A stretch of 64,000 nucleotides of DNA. Source: GCA-2705445 sp002705445 (GTDB taxonomy: Bacteria; Pseudomonadota; Gammaproteobacteria; Poriferisulfidales; GCA-002705445). The position numbers were made by a program, and so were the translations under genes. The stretch lies in the NCBI GenBank assembly GCA_045561235.1, contig JBJKYB010000002.1, forward strand, positions 434,001 through 498,000, written 5' to 3'. The notes below the pieces were generated by a model. The model worked only from the letters and a program-made list of their open reading frames with translations. It was not told where the DNA came from and did no database searches. Shown one piece after another: positions 9,235 to 18,391 of the stretch (positions are counted from its first letter, which is position 1; each line of letters begins with the position of its first letter).

Positions 9235-10122
9235 TTAAGAATTATATATATTCTCTAATACACCAGATCTATTTCTGAATCTCTCATATGACCAGAGATA
9301 TTGGGGTATATTGATATTTACTAAATGTTCAATTTTTTTGTTTAGAAAATCAGCTGAGGATTTCTCGTCAAGATCATAAAACATTTCTTCAATAAAGCCC
9401 AAATGTAGATTAAAACCTGCGCTATTTGGAAGCCGCTCTGAAAATATATAGATTATAGGAACCCTATTTTTTTTCCCTAGCTTATATATTAATGACGAGG
9501 TATTAGCTGGAACATCAAAAAAATTAGACATTACTCCTTGATTAATTTTTGGGGTATGGTCTGGCAGAACACCTATTCCATAATTATTTTTTAAAGCTTT
9601 TAATAATTTTTTTACTCCTGTATTATCTGTCTCTACAAGAGTCGCACCTTTTGACATTCTTCCTTTGAGAACAAAGTCGTTAAGAACTTTGTTTCTTAAA
9701 GGCTTAAACATGTTAAATGTTTTAATTTTACTTGCTACAAACAATCCACTTAACTCCCAAGAGCCGTGGTGCGGGGTCATAAATATAACACCCTTATTTT
9801 GGTCAAGACAATCTTTTATAATATTTTCGTTATAAATTTTTTTAATTAATATGTTTATATTTTTTTTTGAAACCTTGTATAAATGAGGAGATTCAAGTAA
9901 TGATTTCATATATTCTTTCAAACTTTCTTTTGCAGTTTTTTTTATCCAATATTCTGTCTTGTCTGGAAAACATATTTTCAAATTCTTATATGCAACCCGA
10001 TATTTTTTACTTCTTTCTGAAAATATAAATATTGATAAAAAATCAGCCAAACCATGTGCTACACGCAAACTACATAAGCTTAACAGAAAAAGACATAATT
10101 TTTGAAATGTGCTAATTATCAT
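9235..10122 (-). CDS. Lysophospholipid/lipid A late acyltransferase family protein (LpxL/HtrB-like)
   Basis: 295 aa. An N-terminal hydrophobic anchor (residues 5-30) is followed by the acyltransferase signature HHGSWE (HX4E) near residue 117, then a GVLPDHTP segment, as in LpxL/LpxM/HtrB enzymes that add secondary acyl chains to lipid A precursors at the inner membrane. The sequence is diverged and unusually lysine-rich, so the exact acceptor (Kdo2-lipid IVA or another lipid) cannot be fixed. It stands alone, converging with trkH and diverging from hisB. Confidence 0.85.
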   Translation of the reverse strand: MIISTFQKLCLFLLSLCSLRVAHGLADFLSIFIFSERSKKYRVAYKNLKICFPDKTEYWIKKTAKESLKEYMKSLLESPHLYKVSKKNINILIKKIYNENIIKDCLDQNKGVIFMTPHHGSWELSGLFVASKIKTFNMFKPLRNKVLNDFVLKGRMSKGATLVETDNTGVKKLLKALKNNYGIGVLPDHTPKINQGVMSNFFDVPANTSSLIYKLGKKNRVPIIYIFSERLPNSAGFNLHLGFIEEMFYDLDEKSSADFLNKKIEHLVNINIPQYLWSYERFRNRSGVLENIYNS

Positions 10123-10187
10123 TATTTTAGTGTATATTGTTAATAATTTTAATTATACTCAACTTTTAGTAAATTTTTTGTAAAATA

Positions 10188-10784
10188 ATGGATAATAGAA
10201 AAGCAACAATAAAACGTAAGACAAATGAAACAAACATTGAGTTAAGCCTTAATATTGATGGTACTGGAATATGTGAAGTTGATACTGGAATGCCATTTTT
10301 TGAACATATGATTGAGCAAATTTGCAGGCACGGGCAAATTGATCTTATGATTAAAGCAAAAGGTGACCTGGAGGTCGATGCTCATCATACAGTTGAGGAT
10401 ATTGGAATTTGCTTTGGCCAAGCGCTTGAGAAAGCAATTGGCGGCAAAGAAGGTATTAATAGGTATGGTCATGCTTATGTGCCTTTAGACGAAGCTTTAT
10501 CAAGAGTTGTAATAGATTTTTCTGGAAGGCCAGGAGTTGAATACTCTGCTTCATATCCAAGACAATATATCAATGACTTTGATGTGGATTTAATTCATGA
10601 GTTTTTCCAAGGCTTTTGCAACCATGCAATGGTTACTCTTCATATAGACAATCTTAAAGGAGAAAATGGTCACCACATTGCTGAAACAATCTTCAAGGCT
10701 TTCGGTAGAGCTTTTAGATATGCTAAAGGGGTAGATTTTTTAAATAATGGAAGTAAGCCACCTTCTACAAAAGGTGTTCTCTAA
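10188..10784 (+). CDS. hisB: Imidazoleglycerol-phosphate dehydratase
   Basis: 198 aa, the monofunctional form without the N-terminal histidinol-phosphatase domain of E. coli HisB. It converts imidazole glycerol phosphate to imidazole acetol phosphate. Metal-binding motifs are visible: the DAHHTVEDIG segment near residue 65 and the ENGHHIAETIFKAFGRA segment near 165. It is the first gene of hisB-hisH-hisA-hisF-hisE, in pathway order for the middle steps of histidine synthesis. hisG, hisD, hisC and hisI are not in this window. Confidence 0.96.
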   Translation: MDNRKATIKRKTNETNIELSLNIDGTGICEVDTGMPFFEHMIEQICRHGQIDLMIKAKGDLEVDAHHTVEDIGICFGQALEKAIGGKEGINRYGHAYVPLDEALSRVVIDFSGRPGVEYSASYPRQYINDFDVDLIHEFFQGFCNHAMVTLHIDNLKGENGHHIAETIFKAFGRAFRYAKGVDFLNNGSKPPSTKGVL

Positions 10785-10802
10785 ATTTATAGGCAAAAAA
10801 AA

Positions 10803-11423
10803 TTGAATAATATTGCTATCATAGATTATGGAATGAGCAATTTAAGTTCTGTTATAAGAGCCACTAGATATGTCGCGCCCAATGACTCTGTAATTGTAAC
10901 TTCAAAGCCCGAAGAAATTAATAATGCCGATAAAATAATTTTCCCCGGGCAAGGTGCTGCTAAAAAATGCATGGAATCTATTGCTAAACAAAATCTGAGT
11001 AAAATTATTAAAAAAAACTCTCAAGAAAAACCATTCTTAGGAATTTGTATGGGAATGCAAGTTTTAATGGATTTTAGCGAAGAAAATAACGGCACTAATT
11101 GTCTTGGAATTATTAAAGGCACAGTAAAAAAATTTAAAAGAAAAGAAAATATAAAATTAAAGATTCCTCATATGGGTTGGAATAAAGTGATCCAAAAAAA
11201 CGACCATCCTATATGGTATAATATTAAAAATGAATCATACTTTTACTTTGTGCATAGTTATTTTGTTGAACCTATGGACAAATCTTACGTAATTGGAGAA
11301 ACAGTTTATGGGGATACATTTTCATCTATAATTGCAAAAGACAATATCGTAGCAATACAAGGTCATCCAGAAAAAAGCTCATCAACTGGATTACAATTTT
11401 TAAAAAATTTTATAGACATATAA
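10803..11423 (+). CDS. hisH: Imidazole glycerol phosphate synthase, glutaminase subunit
   Basis: 206 aa, starting at a TTG codon (10803) immediately followed by the conserved IAIIDYGMSNL N-terminus. Class I glutamine amidotransferase: nucleophile Cys in FLGICMGMQ, and the His-Glu pair in QGHPEKSS near the C-terminus. It supplies ammonia to HisF. The stop codon overlaps the hisA ATG by one base, so translation is coupled. Confidence 0.95.
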   Translation: MNNIAIIDYGMSNLSSVIRATRYVAPNDSVIVTSKPEEINNADKIIFPGQGAAKKCMESIAKQNLSKIIKKNSQEKPFLGICMGMQVLMDFSEENNGTNCLGIIKGTVKKFKRKENIKLKIPHMGWNKVIQKNDHPIWYNIKNESYFYFVHSYFVEPMDKSYVIGETVYGDTFSSIIAKDNIVAIQGHPEKSSSTGLQFLKNFIDI

Positions 11424-12154
11424 TGAAAATAATACCAGCAATTGATATTCAAAATGGAAACTGTGTAAGACTCAAACAGGGTGATTTTCAAAAAGAAACA
11501 ATATTTCATAGTAGCCCTCTAGATATGGCGCAAAAATGGGTCAATGATGGAGCAGAAAGATTACATCTCGTTGATCTAGATGGCGCAAGACTCGGGAGTC
11601 CAATAAATATTAATGTTGTTTCAAGTATATGCAAAAAATTTCCAAATATACCAATTCAAATTGGAGGTGGTATCAGGAATTTCGAGACAGCAGAAAAATA
11701 TCTTAAAGCTGGAGCGAATTTCATAATAATTGGAACGAAAGCAGTTAAAGAACCAGATTTCATCAAGCAACTTTGTATGAAATTTCCAGGTAAAATTATT
11801 GTTGGAATTGATGCAAAAAATAGTGAAGTTGCAACAGAGGGATGGAAATCAATTAGTGGCAAAAACGCACTTAGCCTTGCCAAAGAATTTGAAGAATACG
11901 GAGTTTCAGAAATTGTTTATACAGATATAGAAAAAGACGGAATGATGAAGGGACTAAACATTGAGGCAACTATAAACCTAGCAAGCAATATAAGTATTCC
12001 AGTTATTGCATCTGGCGGGGTAAGCTGTTTAGAGGATATTCAAGAAATAAGTTTGCATAGCAAGTTAGGGATTACTGGAATCATTATTGGACGAGCTTTG
12101 TATGAAAAGAAATTTAATATAAAAGATGCAAAAGATCTTTTTAAAAAAATATGA
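11423..12154 (+). CDS. hisA: ProFAR isomerase (HisA)
   Basis: 243 aa TIM barrel that isomerises ProFAR to PRFAR. The catalytic Asp lies in IIPAIDIQNG at the N-terminus and the second in YTDIEKDGMMKG. Half-barrel phosphate-binding loops are visible at QIGGGIRNF and VIASGGVSCLED. It overlaps hisH by 1 bp and hisF by 4 bp (ATGA). Confidence 0.96.
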   Translation: MKIIPAIDIQNGNCVRLKQGDFQKETIFHSSPLDMAQKWVNDGAERLHLVDLDGARLGSPININVVSSICKKFPNIPIQIGGGIRNFETAEKYLKAGANFIIIGTKAVKEPDFIKQLCMKFPGKIIVGIDAKNSEVATEGWKSISGKNALSLAKEFEEYGVSEIVYTDIEKDGMMKGLNIEATINLASNISIPVIASGGVSCLEDIQEISLHSKLGITGIIIGRALYEKKFNIKDAKDLFKKI

Positions 12155-12933
12155 CGGTTACTAAAAGAATAATTCCTTGTCTTGATGTTGATGACGGCAG
12201 AGTTGTCAAAGGTATTAAGTTTGTTGATATAAAAGACGCGGGAGATCCGGTAGAAGTTGCAAAAAGATATAATGATCAGGGAGCTGATGAAATAACTTTT
12301 CTTGATATTACCGCAAGCTCAAGTAACAGAAAAACCATCTTAAAAGTTGTTGAAGATGTTGCTTCACAAGTATTTATACCATTAACTGTCGGTGGAGGAA
12401 TAAGCTCCGTAAATGATATTCGTGCTTTATTGAATTCTGGGGCAGACAAAATCACCATTAATACCGCGGCTATTAAGAATCCTGATCTTATATCTGAGGC
12501 AAGTGATGCTGTAGGGAGTCAATGTATTGTTGTTGCCATTGATGCGAAAAGAAAATTAAATTCATCTCTCGATGACAAATGGGAAATTTATACCCACGGA
12601 GGAAGAAATCCCACTGGTATAAATGCTTTAGAATGGGCCATAAATATGGAACAGAAAGGCGCAGGAGAGCTTCTTGTAACAAGTATGGATAAAGATGGAA
12701 CAAAAGAAGGATTTGACCTAGAATTAATGAAAGCTATAGACGATAAGGTAAATATACCTATCATAGCAAGTGGTGGGGTTGGAACGCTTGAGGATTTATA
12801 TGACGGCATAGAAATTGGGAAAGCAGACGCTGTTCTTGCAGCGAGTATTTTTCACTTTGGAACATACACAATAAAAGAAGTCAAAGAATACCTAGCAAAG
12901 AGATGCATTAATATGAGAATCACAGATGAATGA
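12151..12933 (+). CDS. hisF: Imidazole glycerol phosphate synthase, cyclase subunit
   Basis: 260 aa TIM barrel. The catalytic Asp residues are in RIIPCLDVDDGRVVKG and VVAIDAKRK. Phosphate-binding GGG/SGG loops lie at VGGGISSVND and IASGGVGTLED. With HisH it forms the synthase that makes IGP and AICAR from PRFAR and glutamine. ATGA overlap with hisA upstream and 8 bp overlap with hisE downstream. Confidence 0.97.
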   Translation: MTVTKRIIPCLDVDDGRVVKGIKFVDIKDAGDPVEVAKRYNDQGADEITFLDITASSSNRKTILKVVEDVASQVFIPLTVGGGISSVNDIRALLNSGADKITINTAAIKNPDLISEASDAVGSQCIVVAIDAKRKLNSSLDDKWEIYTHGGRNPTGINALEWAINMEQKGAGELLVTSMDKDGTKEGFDLELMKAIDDKVNIPIIASGGVGTLEDLYDGIEIGKADAVLAASIFHFGTYTIKEVKEYLAKRCINMRITDE

Positions 12934-13243
12934 TATATTAACAAAATTAAACCATGTACTAAAAGATAGAAAAAATAAAGACCCTGAAGAATCTTACGTT
13001 GCATCTCTTTATAAAAAAGGCCTTGATCATACTTGCAATAAGATTGAAGAAGAAGCGAATGAGCTTGTAAATGCACTTGAGAATGAAAATAAAGAGAGGG
13101 TAATCTCTGAAGCAGCTGATCTGTGGTTTCATAGCTTAGTAGCTTTATCCATGAAAAATCTATCCTCAGATGATATATTAAATGAATTAGATAAAAGATT
13201 TGGCATATCTGGGCATGAAGAAAAAAACAATAGAAATGCTTAA
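12926..13243 (+). CDS. hisE: Phosphoribosyl-ATP pyrophosphohydrolase
   Basis: 105 aa all-alpha MazG-like enzyme, the second step of histidine synthesis. Recognised by KDPEESYVASLYKKG, the acidic KIEEEANELV segment and EAADLWFHSLVAL, which carry the Mg-binding acidic residues. It is a stand-alone HisE; the usual partner domain HisI is not in the window. The start overlaps hisF by 8 bp and tatA begins 20 bp after the stop, so the his and tat genes may be cotranscribed. Confidence 0.94.
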   Translation: MNDILTKLNHVLKDRKNKDPEESYVASLYKKGLDHTCNKIEEEANELVNALENENKERVISEAADLWFHSLVALSMKNLSSDDILNELDKRFGISGHEEKNNRNA

Positions 13244-13263
13244 TAAAGAAATAGGAGTATAAA

Positions 13264-13422
13264 ATGGCTGGAATAAGTATATGGTCATTATTGTTGATTT
13301 TTGCAATTATTCTTTTGCTTTTTGGAACAAAAAAGCTTAGAAATATTGGTAGCGATCTCGGTGGGGCTATTAAAAATTTTAAAAAATCAATTGATGATGA
13401 TGATAAATCAGATAAAAAATAA
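13264..13422 (+). CDS. tatA: Sec-independent translocase protein TatA
   Basis: A short gene of 52 codons starting at ATG 13264 behind an AGGAG ribosome site. It has a single N-terminal membrane helix (SIWSLLLIFAIILLLFG), the hinge GTKKLRNIG, then the amphipathic helix SDLGGAIKNFKKSI and a short acidic tail. This is the standard TatA/E layout at near-minimal length. TatA oligomers form the export path for folded twin-arginine substrates. tatB and tatC follow at once. Confidence 0.93.
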   Translation: MAGISIWSLLLIFAIILLLFGTKKLRNIGSDLGGAIKNFKKSIDDDDKSDKK

Positions 13423-13436
13423 TTAAGGTAAAGCAA

Positions 13437-13685
13437 ATGTTTGATTTTGGTTTTTGGGAACTTGCTTTAATACTTGTTATCAGCTTAGTTGTTTTAGGAC
13501 CTGAGAGACTTCCTGCATTTGCATCTCAACTAGGATCACTCATAAAAAAAATTAAAGATTTTGCAAACAACTTAAAAACTAGTATAGAAAATGAAGCAAG
13601 GATGAAAGATTTAGAAAAAATAATTGAAAAGCAAAAGAGTGAACTATCTGAATTTGAAGACAAAATAGATATTGATGAAAAGTAA
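13437..13685 (+). CDS. tatB: Sec-independent translocase protein TatB
   Basis: 82 aa. The N-terminus MFDFGFWELALILVISLVVLGPERLP is the TatB signature (Glu in the helix, GPERLP hinge), followed by an amphipathic and coiled-coil charged tail. It is shorter than E. coli TatB (171 aa). TatB helps TatC recognise twin-arginine signal peptides. It overlaps tatC by 11 bp. Confidence 0.94.
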   Translation: MFDFGFWELALILVISLVVLGPERLPAFASQLGSLIKKIKDFANNLKTSIENEARMKDLEKIIEKQKSELSEFEDKIDIDEK

Positions 13686-14412
13686 AAAAAATTCGCTTAC
13701 AAGTCATCTTTTAGAATTAAGAAATAGGCTACTTATTATAATATCATCTATTCTAATATGCGCGATACTTCTATCACCTTTTGCAAATATAATATATAGC
13801 TTTTTGTCAGAACCTTTATTAAAAGTTCTTCCTGAAGGTTCAACAATGATTGCAGTTGATGTTGCTTCGCCCTTTCTTGCGCCATTTAAATTAGTAATTC
13901 TTTTTGCAGTTGCTATTACTTTTCCAATATCAATATATAATTTTTGGGCATTTATTGCTCCAGGCCTGTATTCCAAAGAAAAGAAATTTTTAGCTCCAAT
14001 TTTAATTTCAAGCACACTCTTATTTTATTTGGGAATTATTTTCGCTTATTATGTAGTGTTTCCAATAATATTTAACTTTTTTACTAGCATCGCGCCAACT
14101 GGCGTACAAATAGCTACAGACATTAGCAGCTTCTTAAATTTTGTGATTAAAATATTTTTTGCATTTGGATTAGCATTTGAAGTTCCTATAATCACATTAG
14201 TTCTGGTCCTAGCTGAACTTACAACAGTTCAATCATTGTCAAAAAAAAGACCCTACATAATAGTATTTGCTTTCATATTAGGAATGATTTTGACACCTCC
14301 GGACGTAATTTCTCAAATTTTGTTAGCAATACCAATATGGCTACTATTTGAATCTGGCCTAGTTCTAGCGAAAGTTATAACAAATAAGAAAAATAAGAAA
14401 AAAATAGGTTAA
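13675..14412 (+). CDS. tatC: Sec-independent translocase protein TatC
   Basis: 245 aa from ATG 13675; a TTG one codon earlier is also possible. Six membrane helices. The cytoplasmic N-terminus SLTSHLLELRNRLL carries the conserved HLxELRxR motif, and PLLKVLPEG and FWAFIAPGLYSKEK are family segments. It is the receptor for twin-arginine signal peptides. It completes the tatABC operon after hisE. Confidence 0.97.
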   Translation: MKSKKNSLTSHLLELRNRLLIIISSILICAILLSPFANIIYSFLSEPLLKVLPEGSTMIAVDVASPFLAPFKLVILFAVAITFPISIYNFWAFIAPGLYSKEKKFLAPILISSTLLFYLGIIFAYYVVFPIIFNFFTSIAPTGVQIATDISSFLNFVIKIFFAFGLAFEVPIITLVLVLAELTTVQSLSKKRPYIIVFAFILGMILTPPDVISQILLAIPIWLLFESGLVLAKVITNKKNKKKIG

Positions 14413-14453
14413 TTTGTTAAAATTAATAAATTATATCAAGAAAAATATTTACG

Positions 14454-15995
14454 ATGAATGAAAATGACATTAATAGAGCTCTTTTAATTATTCTTGATGG
14501 AGTAGGAGTAGGCCCTAATTCCGAAAATAATGGTTGGGCATTAGCGCATACTCCAAATATCGATTTACTTTTAAATGACTATCCTTCAACAACCATTCAA
14601 GCCTCTGGTCAAAGTGTAGGATTACCAAGTGGCCAAATGGGAAACTCTGAGGTTGGACATATGGTTTTGGGCTCAGGCTCAATTTTCAAACAAGATTTGG
14701 TAATTATAAATGAAGCAATATCAAGTTCTAAGTTCTTTAGAAACGAAGCAATTTTAAATGCTATTACGACTACAAAGAAAAAAAATAAAAAGAATGATCT
14801 TCATCTGCTAGGTCTTATTTCCTTTGGTGGAGTGCATTCTCACATCGATCATCTGATTGCTATTTTAAAGATGTGTAAAGCATATGGAGTATCTCCAAAA
14901 TTGCATTTATTTACAGACGGTAGAGATGCAGACCCCAAATCAGCTCTAGAAATATTCGAGTATCTAAATAAATATCTAACAGAATATGGTGGGGAAATTT
15001 ATACGGTATCTGGAAGATACTATGCAATGGATAGAGACCAGAGATGGGATAGAACTGAATTGGCATGGGACGCAATAGTAAATAATAAAGGCGAAAAAGC
15101 TAACAATTTTACTGATGCAATAGAAAACTCATATGCAAAAGATACAACAGATGAATTCATATTACCTACTGTATTAAAAGGTGCAAAACGTTTGAAAAAA
15201 AATGATTCATTATTATTTTTTAACTTCCGTAATGACAGAACTCGACAAATTGCCAGAGCATTAAATGTCGAAAGATTTGATAACTTTAAAAGAACAAATA
15301 ATAATACAGCTTACTCTATTACAACCATGACTGAATATGATCCATATTTCTCATGTCCAGTTGCCTTTAGGACAAAAGCACCTACTACGACTTTAGGAAG
15401 CGTAGTTAGTGACTTAGGTCTGAAACAATTTCATTGCGCAGAAACAGAAAAATATCCACATGTAACATATTTTATAAATGGGGGGAGAGAAGACCCATAC
15501 CCCGGTGAGAAAAGAGTTCTAGTACCCTCGCCAAACGTACCGACGTATGATTTAAAACCAGAAATGAGCTGCCAAGAAGTTGCGATAGAGGTTATCAATG
15601 CAATTAAAAATGATGACTATAAACTTATCGTTGTTAATTTTGCTAATGGAGATATGGTTGGCCATACGGCTGTTAAAAGCGCAATCATTGAAGCCATGAA
15701 CGAACTTGATAAAGTTCTAGGAGAGGTTGTTTGCGAGGCTATTGGCGCAAATATAGCCACTTTAATAACAGCTGACCATGGCAATGTTGATGAAATTAAT
15801 AATCTGAAGACTGGCAAACCAAATACTCAGCATTCATTAAATCCTGTTCCATGCGTTGTTATAGATAATAAAAGAAATTGGGAAATCATAAAAAACGATG
15901 GCGGCTTATCAAATATAACCCCGACCGTTTTAACTCTTATGGGAATAGATAAGCCTAAAGAAATGACTAGCGATTCTTTAATAAAAGAATCTTAA
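14454..15995 (+). CDS. gpmI: 2,3-bisphosphoglycerate-independent phosphoglycerate mutase
   Basis: 513 aa, alkaline-phosphatase superfamily, interconverting 2- and 3-phosphoglycerate with two Mn ions. The N-terminal metal-binding segment is LLIILDGVGVG, the catalytic Ser sits in GQMGNSEVGH, the bisphosphate-binding HSHIDH and DGRDADP motifs follow, and C-terminal metal ligands lie in ITADHGNVDE and TQHSLNPVP. It is convergent with the next gene, overlapping it by 4 bp at the stops. Confidence 0.97.
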   Translation: MNENDINRALLIILDGVGVGPNSENNGWALAHTPNIDLLLNDYPSTTIQASGQSVGLPSGQMGNSEVGHMVLGSGSIFKQDLVIINEAISSSKFFRNEAILNAITTTKKKNKKNDLHLLGLISFGGVHSHIDHLIAILKMCKAYGVSPKLHLFTDGRDADPKSALEIFEYLNKYLTEYGGEIYTVSGRYYAMDRDQRWDRTELAWDAIVNNKGEKANNFTDAIENSYAKDTTDEFILPTVLKGAKRLKKNDSLLFFNFRNDRTRQIARALNVERFDNFKRTNNNTAYSITTMTEYDPYFSCPVAFRTKAPTTTLGSVVSDLGLKQFHCAETEKYPHVTYFINGGREDPYPGEKRVLVPSPNVPTYDLKPEMSCQEVAIEVINAIKNDDYKLIVVNFANGDMVGHTAVKSAIIEAMNELDKVLGEVVCEAIGANIATLITADHGNVDEINNLKTGKPNTQHSLNPVPCVVIDNKRNWEIIKNDGGLSNITPTVLTLMGIDKPKEMTSDSLIKES

Positions 15996-16900
15996 TTAAA
16001 AACATCTTCAGGGATCTCATTACTTATACCTTGATCTAAATCTACTGATGGCAAGTCATCAAAAACCAAAGCACCATCAATACTATCATCTGCTTCATTT
16101 GACCATTTAAAACCCTTATCCTCTTTTTCAATTATATAATCATCCTGCGGCTCTAAATTAAGATCATCAACATTTAATTTACCTCCCAGACCAGTCCCAA
16201 TTTTCTTTTTAGTAGCTAATTCTTTATGAAACGCAACAATCTCCTTAAATGTTTCCAATGCATAACTAAAGTTTAGACCTTGTTTTATTGGTATATATGT
16301 TTCCCCTTTATTCTTTGCTAATCTTGCTAAAACCTTATCATTTAATACTTTTGCATCATATTCACTCAAGCCTTCCATGCCACCAGTAATTTTCGTAATA
16401 ACATTACCTTTCACTCTGATACTTCTTGTACCAAAGAAAACTTTTTCTTTATGCTCTTTTTCATCAACTTCTACTTCTGATAATTTTATTTTTGTCAAAA
16501 CTACAGCGCAACCCATAAAGTTTCTATCTGACCCTGGCTTTGCAAAACCGTCTTTTGCACATTGATATTGATCAAATATCAAATGATCACGTCTCAATTT
16601 TATATTCTGTGCGCCCAGAGCTGATTTAAAGAATACTTGTCTCTCTATACGCATTTTTCTTATATAGTCTTCATCCTGTTCATCGGCATATTCGTCACTG
16701 AATGATCTGTAAATTTCTTCGGTTTTTTTACTAGTACTAATATTTTCACTGCATAATGATGTAACTTGTTCTGTAGTAAATCCTTTTTCTAAATAGTAAT
16801 TTATGTCTTCTTTATTACATTTTGCTAATGCAGTTCCATACGCAACTAACATTAAGGCTGTGCTTAAAAATATAGTCAATTTATTTTTTATATTATTCAC
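15992..16900 (-). CDS. Secreted acidic protein of unknown function
   Basis: 302 aa from a GTG start. An N-terminal signal peptide is clear: NNIKNKLTIF, then a hydrophobic stretch ending at ALA before KCNKED. The mature part begins with a small Cys-containing segment, DINYYLEKGFTTEQVTSLC, whose KGFTTEQV wording resembles short-helix (SHOCT-like) motifs. A charged middle domain carries two more Cys (residues about 114 and 131). The C-terminal 60 residues are very acidic. I do not recognise the family. It overlaps the gpmI stop and lies between gpmI and the porin; it reads toward gpmI. Confidence 0.75.
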   Translation of the reverse strand: MNNIKNKLTIFLSTALMLVAYGTALAKCNKEDINYYLEKGFTTEQVTSLCSENISTSKKTEEIYRSFSDEYADEQDEDYIRKMRIERQVFFKSALGAQNIKLRRDHLIFDQYQCAKDGFAKPGSDRNFMGCAVVLTKIKLSEVEVDEKEHKEKVFFGTRSIRVKGNVITKITGGMEGLSEYDAKVLNDKVLARLAKNKGETYIPIKQGLNFSYALETFKEIVAFHKELATKKKIGTGLGGKLNVDDLNLEPQDDYIIEKEDKGFKWSNEADDSIDGALVFDDLPSVDLDQGISNEIPEDVFN

Positions 16901-16964
16901 TTTTTTTATATTCTTTATATTATTTTGAATTGCTTATCTTAACATTTAATAATTTATTTCGTTA

Positions 16965-16995
16965 CAAAAAAAACAGGCGCATATAAATGCGCCTG
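16965..16995 (-). terminator. Rho-independent terminator of the porin gene
   Basis: A perfect 9-bp stem, CAGGCGCAT / ATGCGCCTG, with a 4-base loop at 16974-16995, followed on the minus strand by a run of eight T (16966-16973). It is placed 25 bp after the porin stop. This is the clearest intrinsic terminator in the window and fits a highly expressed porin. Confidence 0.88.
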
Positions 16996-17019
16996 CCTTA
17001 ATTCTAACTTAAAGTATCC

Positions 17020-18391
17020 TTAGAACATTGTTAGGAAACCTAAAGCGATGATTTCAACTTCACCGTTTACTGTTCCTAATCCACGTCCACCGATACCTGT
17101 ACCATATGTACCATATGTATCGTTACTTACTTCAATGTAAGATAGTGATAATTCTGTTGAATCACCTAATGCGTAGAACACACCAAGCATTGTAGAATCA
17201 GCACCAGTTTGACTTGAGTTATCTGTAGATAAGCCTGTAGCAGTCACGTCTAAGTCATCAGCTTCTGCATATGAGAATCTGAAGTCAACGTTTCCACCTG
17301 GAGCATATTTACCAGAAATTAACCAAGCATCTCTGTCAAATTTTACGTTTGTACCAGCAGTTACTGTACCAAATACAGTACTACCATAACCAAAGTCATT
17401 TAATACTGTTGCAGATACGTCTTTAAAGTCATATTCAACGTTTTCAAACATAGCTGAAAGTGTCAATGAAGCGCCATTACCTAGATCAGCAATGTAACGA
17501 CCAGCTATACGCCAAGACTCAGCTTCTGAATCTGACATAGCTTTTACTAAGTCTGTAGCGTCACTGTCGCCATCGATATCAGCTGTATCTACAGAAGATA
17601 GTGTACCAGCTGCCCACTCATCATGTTTTTGATAAGTTAAAGCTAACCATAATGGTCCATCAGAGTATGCGATACCAGTTGAGTAAATTACAGGATCAAC
17701 TTCACCTGCAGCGTTACCAGAACTGTGGTTGATAACAGCTGTTTCATCTTGGTCACCTACTGTGTAAGCAAATCTGTATGAAACATTACCTGTTGAACCC
17801 ATGTACTGAATGATTTCTTCTTGTCTTCTGTTGAAGCCTTGGTTATAAGCACCATTTGTAGAAGTTGAGTAGTTGAATCCACCAAAATCACCTACGTTGT
17901 AGAAGATTGTGTAGTGCACCAACAGAACCCATGATGTTTGTGTGTGATGCGTTACCCGCGTCATACCATGGATCAACCCATCCAGCTACCATTTCGTTGT
18001 AAGGTAATAACCATGTCGCCATCATTATTTCACCCATTGAACCAGAAATACCTACTTTAGAGTTACGGTTACACCAACCACCTTGGTTTCCTCCGTAATC
18101 GTTTAAGTATGTAAACTGCTCACAACGCCAAGTTACTTTTAAGCCTTCAATTCCTGTGTCTACAAAACCTAAGAAACCAATGTTACCAGCGTTACCTCTA
18201 ATCTCAGAGAGATCTTGTTGGCTTCCTGGTGCACCGTGTTCAATAAATTCGTAGGTATGATTTTGCCAACCGTAGATAGTAATTGGTTCCCCATAGGCAC
18301 CAACTCCACCACCGCCCCAGCCTGCATTTGCAGTAACAGGAAGCATGGCCAATGCTCCGGCTAGCATACTTGCTAAGATTTTTATTTTCAT
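17020..18391 (-). pseudogene. Outer-membrane porin, frame interrupted once
   Basis: Two overlapping frames together make one porin of about 456 aa. The first (18391 to about 17911) starts with a signal peptide, MKIKILASMLAGALAMLPVTANA, followed by ITIYGWQNHTYEFIEHG, a typical start of a Gram-negative general porin barrel. The second (about 17920 to 17020) carries the remaining strands and ends in ALGFLTMF, the C-terminal aromatic residue needed for BAM assembly. The join is near 17911-17920: dropping one base in GGTGCACTACACAATC restores NIMGSVG followed by YTIFYNVGDFGG. So either a one-base error or a recent knock-out. A strong terminator and a long leader suggest high expression when intact. 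Confidence 0.8.

Noticed and set aside
12852..13436. A 194-codon open frame on the minus strand
   Set aside because: It is antisense to hisF, hisE and tatA, has no recognisable protein features and is an AT-rich shadow frame.
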